Of a stretch of 64,000 nt of DNA, positions 32,951-42,126 are shown piece after piece (the first letter of the stretch is position 1; every line of letters starts with the position of its first letter). The DNA lies in assembly GCF_035958815.1 (NCBI RefSeq), contig NZ_CP108383.1, forward strand, positions 4,836,001-4,900,000, written 5' to 3'. Source of the DNA: Nocardia sp. NBC_01327. GTDB taxonomy: Bacteria; Actinomycetota; Actinomycetes; Mycobacteriales; Mycobacteriaceae. The notes below the pieces were generated by a model. The model did not search any database, was not told the DNA's origin, and saw only the letters and a program-made list of their open reading frames with translations. The position numbers and the translations under genes are program-made.

Positions 32951-33396
32951 GCCGGGGGAGTCGGGCCGGTCCGGGTCGGGTGCGACGGCCATCGGGGGGC
33001 GGTGCGGGCGATCGAGGGTTAGCCCGGCCCATACCGTTTTGAATACGGCGTAGTGGATGACACCCCACGCGGTCGCAAGACGGTCGATGACGATCATTCC
33101 ACGCACGCCCGCGAGGTCGGGGGTGCGGATGTGTGGGTCATGGGTGCTGTTGTCATTGACTTCGACCCGCAACCGAGTTGGGTTGGCTCGCAGGGAGAGT
33201 CGGCCACCTCATCGACGACCAGGACCGCGTCCTCGACGGTCACTCCTCTATCGGGGGCCAGCAACTCGCGCACCGTTCGCGGATCCGCCAACCCGGCACA
33301 ACTACGCCGTCGGCGGGCCGATCGGAAGGCCAGGGCGAGTCCCCGTTCGGGGTTGCCGGCGGGCCGGTGCGGGGTGTCGCAGGCGTGGGCCGGCAC
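32942..33396 (-). pseudogene. HATPase_c anti-sigma/ATP-binding protein, frameshifted
   Basis: One minus frame gives REL...VTVEDAVLVVDEVADSP and, after a frame change near 33170-33190, another gives RVEVNDNSTHDPHIRTPDLA, then GMIVIDRLATAWGV and KTVWAGL. This is the RsbW-like HATPase_c of actinobacteria, but the NAVRHG motif (N-box) normally following the ELV strand is missing. It is inactive. With the STAS relic it was probably an anti-sigma switch module. Confidence 0.68.
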
Positions 33397-33711
33397 CTCG
33401 AACCGCCTCCGGCGCCGCCGCCGAATAGATATCCGACGGTCGTCGCATTTCTTCCGCTACATATTTGTCGGTGGAATTCATCGTTCGCAGTGAGCGTCGA
33501 TGAAAAGCCGGAATTTATTGTCTTCGCACCGATCGGTGATTGGATGACAAGGCCGCGACATGCGGTCTCGGTGGACGATATCGGGACGATATCGGCATGA
33601 GGAATGATCATGTTTCAGCGGATGTAAAGCTTCGATTGTCTTCACCAGAGGTAGTCAGAGGTAAAAGGAAGTCGATCTCGGCACAGCCGAGGAATTCGAG
33701 GCGTCGTTTTC
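33397..33711. promoter_or_regulatory. upstream region of the PKS operon
   Basis: About 315 bp, visibly more AT-rich than the PKS genes, holding no supported gene. It should contain the PKS promoter. No clear -35/-10 pair or operator stands out, and the ribosome site before ATG 33712 is weak (GAGG ten bases upstream). Confidence 0.5.
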
Positions 33712-36700
33712 ATGAATTCCATCGTTCCCATCGCCGTCGTCGGCTACTCGTGCCGGTTCCCGGGAGCCGATGGCCCGGCCGAGTTCTGGCAGCTGCTGGC
33801 CGCGGGCCGGGATGCGATCACCGAGGTCCCGGCGGACCGCTGGGATCTCGTCGCGACCGCGGCGGCGCGCTGGGGGGCGTTCCTGGACGATCCCGGCCTG
33901 TTCGATGCCGGCTTCTTCGGAATTTCACCGCGCGAGGCCGCGGCGATGGACCCGCAGCAGCGCCTCGTCCTCGAATTGGGCTGGGAGGCAATGGAACACG
34001 CGGGAATCATCCCGGCGGCCGTATCCGGTAGCGGGACCGGGGTGTTCATCGGCGCGGCACTCGACGACTACGCCGTGCTCCGCGGCCGCCTGGGTGCGGG
34101 CGGCATCACCACCCATACCACCACGGGCACGCTGCGCAGCATGATCGCGAACCGGCTGTCCTACCTGCTCGGCGTGCGCGGGCCCAGCCAGATCGTCGAC
34201 TCCGGGCAGTCGTCCGCGCTTGTCGCGATCCACCAGGCGTGCGAGAGCCTGCGCTCGGGCGAATGCACCGCGGCGCTGGCCGGCGGGGTGAATCTCAATC
34301 TCGCGGCGGAGACCGCGCTGGCCCTGGACGCCGCGGGCGCACTGTCCCCGGACGGGCGCAGTTACACCTTCGACGAACGGGCCAATGGTTACGTGCGTGG
34401 CGAGGGCGGTGCGCTGCTGCTGCTGAAGACGCTGGATCGGGCGCGTGCCGACGGGGATCGGGTGCGCTGCGTGTTCCGGGGCTCGGCGGTCAACAACGGC
34501 GCGGCCGCGGCCGCGCTCACCGTCCCGGAGGCGGAGATCCAGTGCGAGGTCATCGAACTCGCGCACCGCCGCTCCGGCATCACCGCACGGGATGTGCACT
34601 ACGTCGAACTGCACGGGACCGGTACCGCGGTCGGTGACCCGGTGGAGGCGGCCGGGCTCGGCGCGGCGATCGGCGCGCATCGGCCTGCCGGGCAGCCGCT
34701 GCGGGTCGGGTCGGTCAAAACCAATATCGGTCACCTCGAAAGTGCCGCGGGCGTGGCCGGATTGCTGAAAGTCGTGCTCTCGCTGGAGAATCAGGCACTG
34801 CCCGCCAGTCTCAACTACCGCACGCCGAACCCGGATATTCCGTTGGCGCGGCTCAATCTGCGCGTGCAGCAGACGCTGGAACCGTGGCCGGCGTGCGGCG
34901 ACATCCGCCGGGCCGGGGTGAGCGCCTTCGGGCTGGGCGGTACCAATGCGCACCTGATTGTGGAGGAAGCGCCGCGCGAGACGGGAACCGTTGCGGCGCT
35001 CCCGGAGTCGAGTTCCGCCGACCCGGCCGCGCCGGTGCTGTGGCCTCTGTCCGGGCGCAGCGCCGAGGCGGTCCGGGAGCAGGGCGTGCGGTTGTCCGCG
35101 TATCTGACCGAACACTCCGAGCTGACCTCGGCCGATATCGGCTGGTCACTGCTCGCCGGACGGACCGCCTTCGAATATCGCGCCGTAGTCGCGGGGCGCG
35201 ACCGTGCCTCGCTGCTCAGGGGTCTGCAGGCCTTGGCCGAAGGCCGAACCGATGCCGCTCTGGTCGAAGGTGTGGCGGGTCCGGCTACCGGGCCGGTGTT
35301 CGCCTTCCCCGGCCGGTTGGCGCCGGGGACGCGGGCAGCGGCCCGTTTGCTCGACGAGTCACCTGTATTCGAGGCGCGAATCCTGGAGTGTGAGAACGCT
35401 ATTCGCTCGCACGTCGGCTGGTCGCTCACCGCTGTGCTGCGTGGTGACGTGGAGGCGCCGCGACTGGATCAGGTCGATGTCGCGCAGCCCGTGCTGTTCG
35501 CCGTCTCGGTGTCACTGGCCGAGCTCTGGCGCTCGTACGGCGTCGCGCCCTGCGCCGTCGTGGGTCACGGTCAAGGTGAGATCGCCGCGGCGGTGGTGGC
35601 GGGCGCGATATCGCTCGATGACGGCGCGCGCCTCGTCGCGCTGGGCAGCCGGGCCTTGCGCGGGCTGGCAGGCCGGGGCGCGATGCGGGGTGTGGCCGCA
35701 CCACTCGGCGAGATGTCGCGTCGCCTTGCGGCGTGGGGCGGGCGGGTCGCGGTCGCGGAGATCAATTCGCCGGGAAAGCTGACCCTCTCCGGTGATTCGG
35801 CGGAGCTGGATCGGCTGGGCGCCGAGCTGGCCCGGGACGGGGTGCTGTCGTGGCGGCTGCCGGGGGTGGCCTTCGCGGCCCATTCCATGCAGGTGGACGA
35901 GGTGCACACCGAGTTGCGGGAGGCCTTCGCCGCGATCGCACCACTGCGCTCGGAGATCCCCTTCTATTCGACGGTCACCGGCGGCCTGGTCGACGCCGCG
36001 GTTCTGGACGGTGAGTACTGGTTCCGGAATCTGCGTGCGCCGGTGGAGTTCGCGGCCGCGGTGTCGACCGTGCTGCACAACGGTCATGCGGCGTTCGTCG
36101 AGATCGGCCCGGAACCGGTGCTGGCGGACGGGCTGCGGGACGCGGTGCGGCGCACGGGCGGAAGTGGTTGTGTGGCAGGCCTTCCGGGCGACGATCGGGC
36201 CGGGCTCGACGGGTTCGTGATGGCGCTGGCGACAGCGCACGCGAACGGTATCGCGATCGATGGCGAAGCGGTCTTCGCCGGTTCGGGCGCGCGGCGGGTC
36301 GACCTGCCGACATATGCCTTTCAGCGGCGTCGCCACTGGCTCGGGCCGGTGGCCGGGTCCGGCGTATCGACGCCGATGCGGGCCGGGGTCGCGGCCGAAC
36401 TGCCCGCGGCGCCTGAGCTCGCGCCGGAGCCGGTGCACGATGTGGCCGCGCTGGTCAGGTCACTGGTGGCGCAGGTGCTCGGTCACGACGAGGCCGGCGC
36501 CGTGTCGACCACAGGCACCTTCAAGGAACTCGGCCTCGACTCCCGGATGGGGGTGGAGCTGGGGGAGATGCTGTTCCGGCGCACGGGTGTACGTCTCTCG
36601 GGCACAGTGATTTTCGACTATCCGACTCCCGATGCCCTGATCGCGCATCTGCGCCGCAGACTGCTCCGGGCCGCCGGACCGCAGCCGGTGACCGGGTCGC

Positions 36701-39700
36701 AGACCTCGACCGCGGGGGACCTCGGCGCGACCGCTGCGCAGACCGGCGCCGCGCCGAGGTCCCCGGCGGTCACGGAGGACGATCCCGTGGCCATCGTCGG
36801 GATGGCGTGCCGGTTTCCGTCGGGAATCACGTCACCGCAACGGTTGTGGCAGGCCGTCGCCGAGGGTGTAGACGCGATCTCCGCGTTTCCCGATGATCGG
36901 GACTGGGAGCTCACCGCGCAGGGCTCGGCTGATCGGATCGGTGCGGCGCGCCGGGGCGGATTCCTCGACGGTGCGGCGGATTTCGACGCCGAGTTCTTCG
37001 GTATCAGCCCGCGTGAGGCCACCGCCATGGACCCGCAGCAGCGGATTCTGCTGGAAACCGCGTGGGAGGCCCTGGAGCACGCGGGAATTCGGCCCGACGG
37101 GCTGCGTGGCGGCCGGGTGGGGGTGTACGTCGGCGGGACCGCCATGGAGTACGGGCCGCGGCTGCACGAGCCGGTAGGAGACACCGAGGGGCTCCGCTTG
37201 ACCGGGACGGCCGCCAGTGTCATGTCCGGTCGCATCTCGTATGCGCTGGGGCTGGAAGGTCCTGCGGTGACGGTGGATACGGCGTGTTCCTCGTCGCTGG
37301 TGGCTTTGCATCTGGCCGTGCGGTCGCTGCGTGCGGGGGAGTGCTCGCTGGCACTGGCCGGCGGTGTCGCGGTGATGTCGACCCTCGGCATGTTCGTGGA
37401 GTTCGGGCGTCAGCAGGGGTTGGCCTCGGACGGGCGGTGCAAGTCCTTCTCCGATGCCGCCGATGGGACGGGCTGGTCGGAGGGGGCGGGATTGCTTGTG
37501 CTGCAGCGGGTTTCGGAGGCGCGGCGCGCGGGTCGAACGGTGCTGGCGGTGGTGCGCGGTTCGGCGGTCAACCAGGACGGTGCGTCGAACGGACTGACCG
37601 CGCCGAACGGTCCTGCGCAGCAACGCGTTATCCGGGCGGCGCTGGCCGATGCGGGATTGACCACCGTCGATGTGGACGCCGTCGAGGCGCACGGGACGGG
37701 CACCCGGCTGGGTGATCCGATCGAGGCGCAGGCGCTGCTGGCCACCTACGGCCGGGACCGGCCCGCAGGGCGCCCGTTGTGGCTGGGGTCGTTGAAGTCG
37801 AACATCGGGCATGCGCAGGCGGCAGCGGGTGTGGCGGGCGTGATCAAGATGGTGCAGGCCATGCGGCACGGTGTGCTCCCGCGGACATTGCACGCGGAGG
37901 TGCCGTCGCGGCAGGTGGATTGGTCGTCGGGGGCGGTGCGGTTGCTGTCGCAGTCGCAGGTGTGGCCGGAGGCGGGGCGACCGCGGCGGGCGGGAGTTTC
38001 CTCGTTCGGGATCAGTGGGACCAATGCGCACGTCATCCTCGAATATCCCGGAAGCGGTAGCGAGGCAACGGTACCGGAGCATCGGCCCGTCGGCGGCGAG
38101 CTGATGCCCTGGGTGCTGTCGGCCGGCAGCGAGTCCGCGTTGACCGAACTGGCTGCGCGCCTGGGGAAGGTCGCCGCCGTGTCACATCCGCTGGATGTCG
38201 GCTGGTCGCTGGCGACGACGCGGGCCGCGCTGGTCCATCGCAGTGTGGTGCTCGGTCACGATCGAGACGAACTCCTGGACGGCCTGCGTGCGGTCTCGGA
38301 GGGCCGGTCGAGCGCCCGTGTCGTGCACGGACGGGCCGTGTCCGGCGGTGCCGTGTTCGTCTTCTCGGGCGAGGGCTCGCAATGGTCCGGCATGGCCGCG
38401 CGACTGCTCGAGATCTCGCCCGCCTTCGCGGACAAGATGGCGGAGTGCGCGGAAGCGCTTGCGAAGCACGCGGACTGGTCACTGCTCGCGGTGATCCGCG
38501 GCGAGGAGGGTGCGCCGTCGCCGGAGCGTGTCGACGTCGGTCAGCCCGTGCTCTTCGCCGTGAGTGTGGCACTGGCCGCGATGTGGCAGTCCTACGGCGT
38601 CCAGCCCGCCGCGGTGATCGGGCATTCCCGTGGCGAGATCGCCGCGGCGTGTGTGGCGGGCCTGCTCTCGGTACCCGACGCGGCCCGGTTGATCGCGGTC
38701 CGCGGACGGCTGCTGGCCGCGTCCGGGCTGGCGGGCCGGGGCGCGATGGTCTGGGTGGCGCTCAGTGCCGGTGAGGTGAGCGACCGGCTCACCGACGGGC
38801 TCGATATCGCCGCGGTGAACGCGCCCGGCTCGGTTGTGGTCGCGGGTGACCAGGAGGAAGTGGCCGCGTTCAGGCGGGCCTGCGAGGCCGACGGTGTTCG
38901 TACCCGTAAGACCTTCTCGGACTTCGCCTTCCACTCCGTGCAGATGAAGAGGGTGGCCGACGATCTGGCCGAGGCGGTCGCCGCCATCCGTCTCACGGCG
39001 GCGGCGGTGCCGTTCTTCTCCACCGTGACCGGCGGCGTGCTCGATGCCGAGGCCATGGACGCGGACCATTGGCGGCGGAATCTGCGCGATACCGTGCGAT
39101 TCGAAGCCGCCGTCCGCGCCCTGCTCACCGGCGGGCATCAGCTTTTCGTCGAGGTCAGCCCGCACCCGGTGCTGATCCCCGCGATCGAGGAGACCGCCGA
39201 GGAACTGCGCGTGCCGATAGCGACCGTGCCGACGCTGACCCGCGGCGCGGACGATCGCGAGCGGCTGCTCACCAGCCTCGCCACCGCCTACGCGCACGGC
39301 GCCCCGGTCGACTGGACGGGCGCCTTCGCAGAATCGGATGCTCGGAGGGTCGAGCTGCCGACGTATCCCTTTCAGCGGCAACGATATTGGCTCGATTCCG
39401 GGGCCGCGGCGGCCGCTCGTGCGGTCGATCCGCAGGCGGGCGGGTTGCGCTCGGCCGCGCATCCGCTGCTGGCCGGTGCGGTCGATATCGCGGCGGTCGG
39501 TGCGGCGGTCGTGCTGACCGGACGGTTGTCGCAGCAGGCGCATCCGTGGCTCGCCGACCATGCGATCGAGGGCACCGTGCTGCTCCCGGGCGCCGCATTG
39601 ATCGAATTCGCGCTCCGTGGCGGTCAGGAGATCGGGTGGGGCGTGGTCGAGGAACTGGTGCTGGAAGCACCGCTGCTCCTGCCCGCCGCGGGGGCGGTCG

Positions 39701-42126
39701 ATGTGCAGGTGGTGATCGGCGAGGCTGCCGGAGATCAGCGGCAGCTCGGCATCTTCTCGCGCCCGGTGGAGGATCACGCCGATCACGCATGGACCCGGCA
39801 CGCGAGCGGGACACTGGGCGTCGACACCCGGGCGCACCCGCCGAGCGATACGGCGCCCTGGCCACCGGCCGGCGCCGCGGTTATCGAGTTCGGCGACCTC
39901 TACGCGGGCTTCGCGGAACGTGGCTACGACTACGGTCCGGCATTTCGAGGACTACGGGCCGCCTGGCGGTCCGAGGACGAACTGTGCGCCGAAGTGGAAC
40001 TACCCGTCGCCGCTGCGGCGGGTGAGTACGCCGGGGTGCATCCGGCGCTGCTGGACGCCGCTGTGCAAGCGGTGCTGCTTTCCCGGGGCGCGGACGAGGG
40101 AACCCTGCTGCCCTTCGCATGGGCGGGTGTCCGGCGATACGCCCGCGGCGGATCCGTGCTGCGGGTCCGGATCACAGCGGTCGCGGCCGATGCGGTGACG
40201 GTGACCATCGCCGATCAGCGGGGTGACCCCGTCCTGACGATCGATGCCCTGACCATGCGTGCCATCGCGCGTGGACAGTTGGCGGCCGGCGACCACGATC
40301 TCTTCGAAGTGCAGTGGGTCCCAGTGGAATCGGGCACCAGCACGCCCGTCGCCTGGACGGTATGGGCCGGTGACGCTACCCGTGCCGAGGCATCCGGGGG
40401 CGCGGTTGTGCTCGACGCGCGCACGTTCGGGCCTGGGCCCGACGCGGCCGGGTCCGGCCGGACATTGGCCGACGCCGCCCAGGGTGCGGTTCGGCAGGTG
40501 CTGGATGCGTTGCGGCGGTGGGTGAAGGACGAGGGCTTCGACGGTGCGCGTCTGGTCGTGGTGACCGCCGGTGCGACGGGGCCCGGCGCGACGGATGTCG
40601 TCGGCTCGGCGGTGCGGGGCCTGGTGCGCTCGGCGCAGGTCGAGTTTCCCGGGCGATTCGTACTCGTCGATGTGGACGGTTTTGCCGAATCCGCCACCGG
40701 CGCTGCCGAATCCGCCACCGGCGCTGCCGGGTCCTTCGGGCTGACGCCGCTGCTGGATGAGCAGGCGTTGCTGCGGTTGCCGGATTCGGAAGATCAACTG
40801 CTGGTGCGTTCCGGGCGGGTGTCGGTCCCGCGGCTGGGTCGTGTTGCCGCTGCGGGAGATTCGGGTTCGACCGTACCGGGTCGAGCTGCGGTGCAGGCAG
40901 ACTCGAACGGGTCCGGGCTGGGTGACGGTGCGGTGCTGATCACCGGTGGCACCGGGACGCTGGGCAGCGTGCTGGCGCGGCATCTGGTGCGGCAGCGGGG
41001 TGTCCGGCATGTGGTGCTGATGTCGCGGCGTGGGCCGGCGGCGCCGGGCGCGCCGGACCTGGTGGCCGAGCTGGAGGGCATGGGCGCGCGGGTCGAGGTG
41101 GTGGCGTGCGACGTTGCCGACCGGGCAGCGCTGGCAGCCGCACTGGGCCGGGTGTCGTCGCTGTCGGCGGTGGTGCACGCGGCGGGGGTACTGCGGGACG
41201 TGACGCTCACGGGCATGTCGGCGCCTGATATCGATGCGGTGTTCCGGGGAAAAGCATTGTCGGCGTGGAATTTACACGAGTTGACCGCGGCGTCGGATCT
41301 CTCGGCGTTCGTGCTGTTCTCCTCGGTGATGGGTGTGCTCGGCGGTGCCGGACAAGGCAATTACGCCGCCGCGAACGCCTTCCTGGACGGATTGGCAACG
41401 CTGCGTCAGGCCTCCGGACTGCCCGCGGTGTCGATGGCATGGGGATTGTGGGACGCGGCAAGCGGTATGACGGGCGAATTATCGGCGGCGGACCGGCAGC
41501 GTATGGCACGCGGGGGCCTGGTCCCGATGCCGGACGAGCGCGCGCTGGCCTTGTTCGACACCGCTCTCGGCGCGGGACGGGCCGCGGTCGTACCCATGGG
41601 CGTGGACCTTGCCGCCCTGCGCCGCGGCGCGGCGGACCCGGCCCCGCTGTGGCGGGGCCTGGTTCGCCCTGCCCGCCGGGGCGCGGCCGTACCCGCGGCA
41701 CCGCCCGATCTGCGGCGACAACTCGCGGCGCTACCGGTGGCCGAGGACCGGGAACGGCTGGTGACCGATGTCGTGCGGGCGGAGGTCGCGGCCGTGCTCG
41801 GGCAGTCGCACCCCGAATCCATCGACCTGCACCGCGCTTTCAAGGAAATCGGGTTCGACTCGCTGATCGCCGTCGATCTGCGTAATCGCCTGATCCGGGC
41901 GACAGGTTCGAGACTGCCCTCCACCCTCGTGTTCGACCACCCGCGCCCGATCGCGATCGTCTCGTATCTGCTGGGCGCGCTGATCGACACCGAAAGTGCC
42001 GCAACGGTCGCCGAAAGCGCTGCGGCGGAGCGGTATTCGACTCCGTCCGCACCGGATGAGGACGTGATCGATGGGCTGGGGATAGCGGATCTGATTTCGC
42101 TGGCGCGGGAAGGGGCTGAGCAGTGA
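33712..42126 (+). CDS. type I PKS: loading module (KSQ-AT-ACP) and module 1 (KS-AT-DH-KR-ACP)
   Basis: 2804 residues from ATG 33712. Loading KS: the active-site Cys is Gln166 (DSGQSSALV), i.e. a decarboxylating KSQ, with His301 and His341 kept. Loading AT: GxSxG reads GHGQG (Gly620 for Ser) and GQGSQ reads GRLAP (534-538), so it looks inactive. ACP Ser944. Module 1: KS Cys1192; AT Ser1639 (GHSRG) with a mixed FAFHS motif; DH His1950 (HAIEGTVLLP) and Asp2115; KR cofactor motif at 2412 and Tyr2551, B-type-like (VLRDV, no A-type Trp); ACP Ser2717. A C-terminal docking tail (EDVIDGLGIADLISLAREG) and no N-terminal docking helix fit a first subunit. A TTA codon occurs at 41479. The stop overlaps the PKS2 start. 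Confidence 0.93.
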   Translation: MNSIVPIAVVGYSCRFPGADGPAEFWQLLAAGRDAITEVPADRWDLVATAAARWGAFLDDPGLFDAGFFGISPREAAAMDPQQRLVLELGWEAMEHAGIIPAAVSGSGTGVFIGAALDDYAVLRGRLGAGGITTHTTTGTLRSMIANRLSYLLGVRGPSQIVDSGQSSALVAIHQACESLRSGECTAALAGGVNLNLAAETALALDAAGALSPDGRSYTFDERANGYVRGEGGALLLLKTLDRARADGDRVRCVFRGSAVNNGAAAAALTVPEAEIQCEVIELAHRRSGITARDVHYVELHGTGTAVGDPVEAAGLGAAIGAHRPAGQPLRVGSVKTNIGHLESAAGVAGLLKVVLSLENQALPASLNYRTPNPDIPLARLNLRVQQTLEPWPACGDIRRAGVSAFGLGGTNAHLIVEEAPRETGTVAALPESSSADPAAPVLWPLSGRSAEAVREQGVRLSAYLTEHSELTSADIGWSLLAGRTAFEYRAVVAGRDRASLLRGLQALAEGRTDAALVEGVAGPATGPVFAFPGRLAPGTRAAARLLDESPVFEARILECENAIRSHVGWSLTAVLRGDVEAPRLDQVDVAQPVLFAVSVSLAELWRSYGVAPCAVVGHGQGEIAAAVVAGAISLDDGARLVALGSRALRGLAGRGAMRGVAAPLGEMSRRLAAWGGRVAVAEINSPGKLTLSGDSAELDRLGAELARDGVLSWRLPGVAFAAHSMQVDEVHTELREAFAAIAPLRSEIPFYSTVTGGLVDAAVLDGEYWFRNLRAPVEFAAAVSTVLHNGHAAFVEIGPEPVLADGLRDAVRRTGGSGCVAGLPGDDRAGLDGFVMALATAHANGIAIDGEAVFAGSGARRVDLPTYAFQRRRHWLGPVAGSGVSTPMRAGVAAELPAAPELAPEPVHDVAALVRSLVAQVLGHDEAGAVSTTGTFKELGLDSRMGVELGEMLFRRTGVRLSGTVIFDYPTPDALIAHLRRRLLRAAGPQPVTGSQTSTAGDLGATAAQTGAAPRSPAVTEDDPVAIVGMACRFPSGITSPQRLWQAVAEGVDAISAFPDDRDWELTAQGSADRIGAARRGGFLDGAADFDAEFFGISPREATAMDPQQRILLETAWEALEHAGIRPDGLRGGRVGVYVGGTAMEYGPRLHEPVGDTEGLRLTGTAASVMSGRISYALGLEGPAVTVDTACSSSLVALHLAVRSLRAGECSLALAGGVAVMSTLGMFVEFGRQQGLASDGRCKSFSDAADGTGWSEGAGLLVLQRVSEARRAGRTVLAVVRGSAVNQDGASNGLTAPNGPAQQRVIRAALADAGLTTVDVDAVEAHGTGTRLGDPIEAQALLATYGRDRPAGRPLWLGSLKSNIGHAQAAAGVAGVIKMVQAMRHGVLPRTLHAEVPSRQVDWSSGAVRLLSQSQVWPEAGRPRRAGVSSFGISGTNAHVILEYPGSGSEATVPEHRPVGGELMPWVLSAGSESALTELAARLGKVAAVSHPLDVGWSLATTRAALVHRSVVLGHDRDELLDGLRAVSEGRSSARVVHGRAVSGGAVFVFSGEGSQWSGMAARLLEISPAFADKMAECAEALAKHADWSLLAVIRGEEGAPSPERVDVGQPVLFAVSVALAAMWQSYGVQPAAVIGHSRGEIAAACVAGLLSVPDAARLIAVRGRLLAASGLAGRGAMVWVALSAGEVSDRLTDGLDIAAVNAPGSVVVAGDQEEVAAFRRACEADGVRTRKTFSDFAFHSVQMKRVADDLAEAVAAIRLTAAAVPFFSTVTGGVLDAEAMDADHWRRNLRDTVRFEAAVRALLTGGHQLFVEVSPHPVLIPAIEETAEELRVPIATVPTLTRGADDRERLLTSLATAYAHGAPVDWTGAFAESDARRVELPTYPFQRQRYWLDSGAAAAARAVDPQAGGLRSAAHPLLAGAVDIAAVGAAVVLTGRLSQQAHPWLADHAIEGTVLLPGAALIEFALRGGQEIGWGVVEELVLEAPLLLPAAGAVDVQVVIGEAAGDQRQLGIFSRPVEDHADHAWTRHASGTLGVDTRAHPPSDTAPWPPAGAAVIEFGDLYAGFAERGYDYGPAFRGLRAAWRSEDELCAEVELPVAAAAGEYAGVHPALLDAAVQAVLLSRGADEGTLLPFAWAGVRRYARGGSVLRVRITAVAADAVTVTIADQRGDPVLTIDALTMRAIARGQLAAGDHDLFEVQWVPVESGTSTPVAWTVWAGDATRAEASGGAVVLDARTFGPGPDAAGSGRTLADAAQGAVRQVLDALRRWVKDEGFDGARLVVVTAGATGPGATDVVGSAVRGLVRSAQVEFPGRFVLVDVDGFAESATGAAESATGAAGSFGLTPLLDEQALLRLPDSEDQLLVRSGRVSVPRLGRVAAAGDSGSTVPGRAAVQADSNGSGLGDGAVLITGGTGTLGSVLARHLVRQRGVRHVVLMSRRGPAAPGAPDLVAELEGMGARVEVVACDVADRAALAAALGRVSSLSAVVHAAGVLRDVTLTGMSAPDIDAVFRGKALSAWNLHELTAASDLSAFVLFSSVMGVLGGAGQGNYAAANAFLDGLATLRQASGLPAVSMAWGLWDAASGMTGELSAADRQRMARGGLVPMPDERALALFDTALGAGRAAVVPMGVDLAALRRGAADPAPLWRGLVRPARRGAAVPAAPPDLRRQLAALPVAEDRERLVTDVVRAEVAAVLGQSHPESIDLHRAFKEIGFDSLIAVDLRNRLIRATGSRLPSTLVFDHPRPIAIVSYLLGALIDTESAATVAESAAAERYSTPSAPDEDVIDGLGIADLISLAREGAEQ
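40684..40725 (+). repeat. 21-bp tandem duplication in the KR region of PKS1
   Basis: Two perfect copies of a 21-bp unit (GCCGAATCCGCCACCGGCGC plus T) in tandem, in frame, giving AESATGAAESATGA in the linker before the catalytic KR. It is probably replication slippage and harmless to the fold. Confidence 0.85.
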
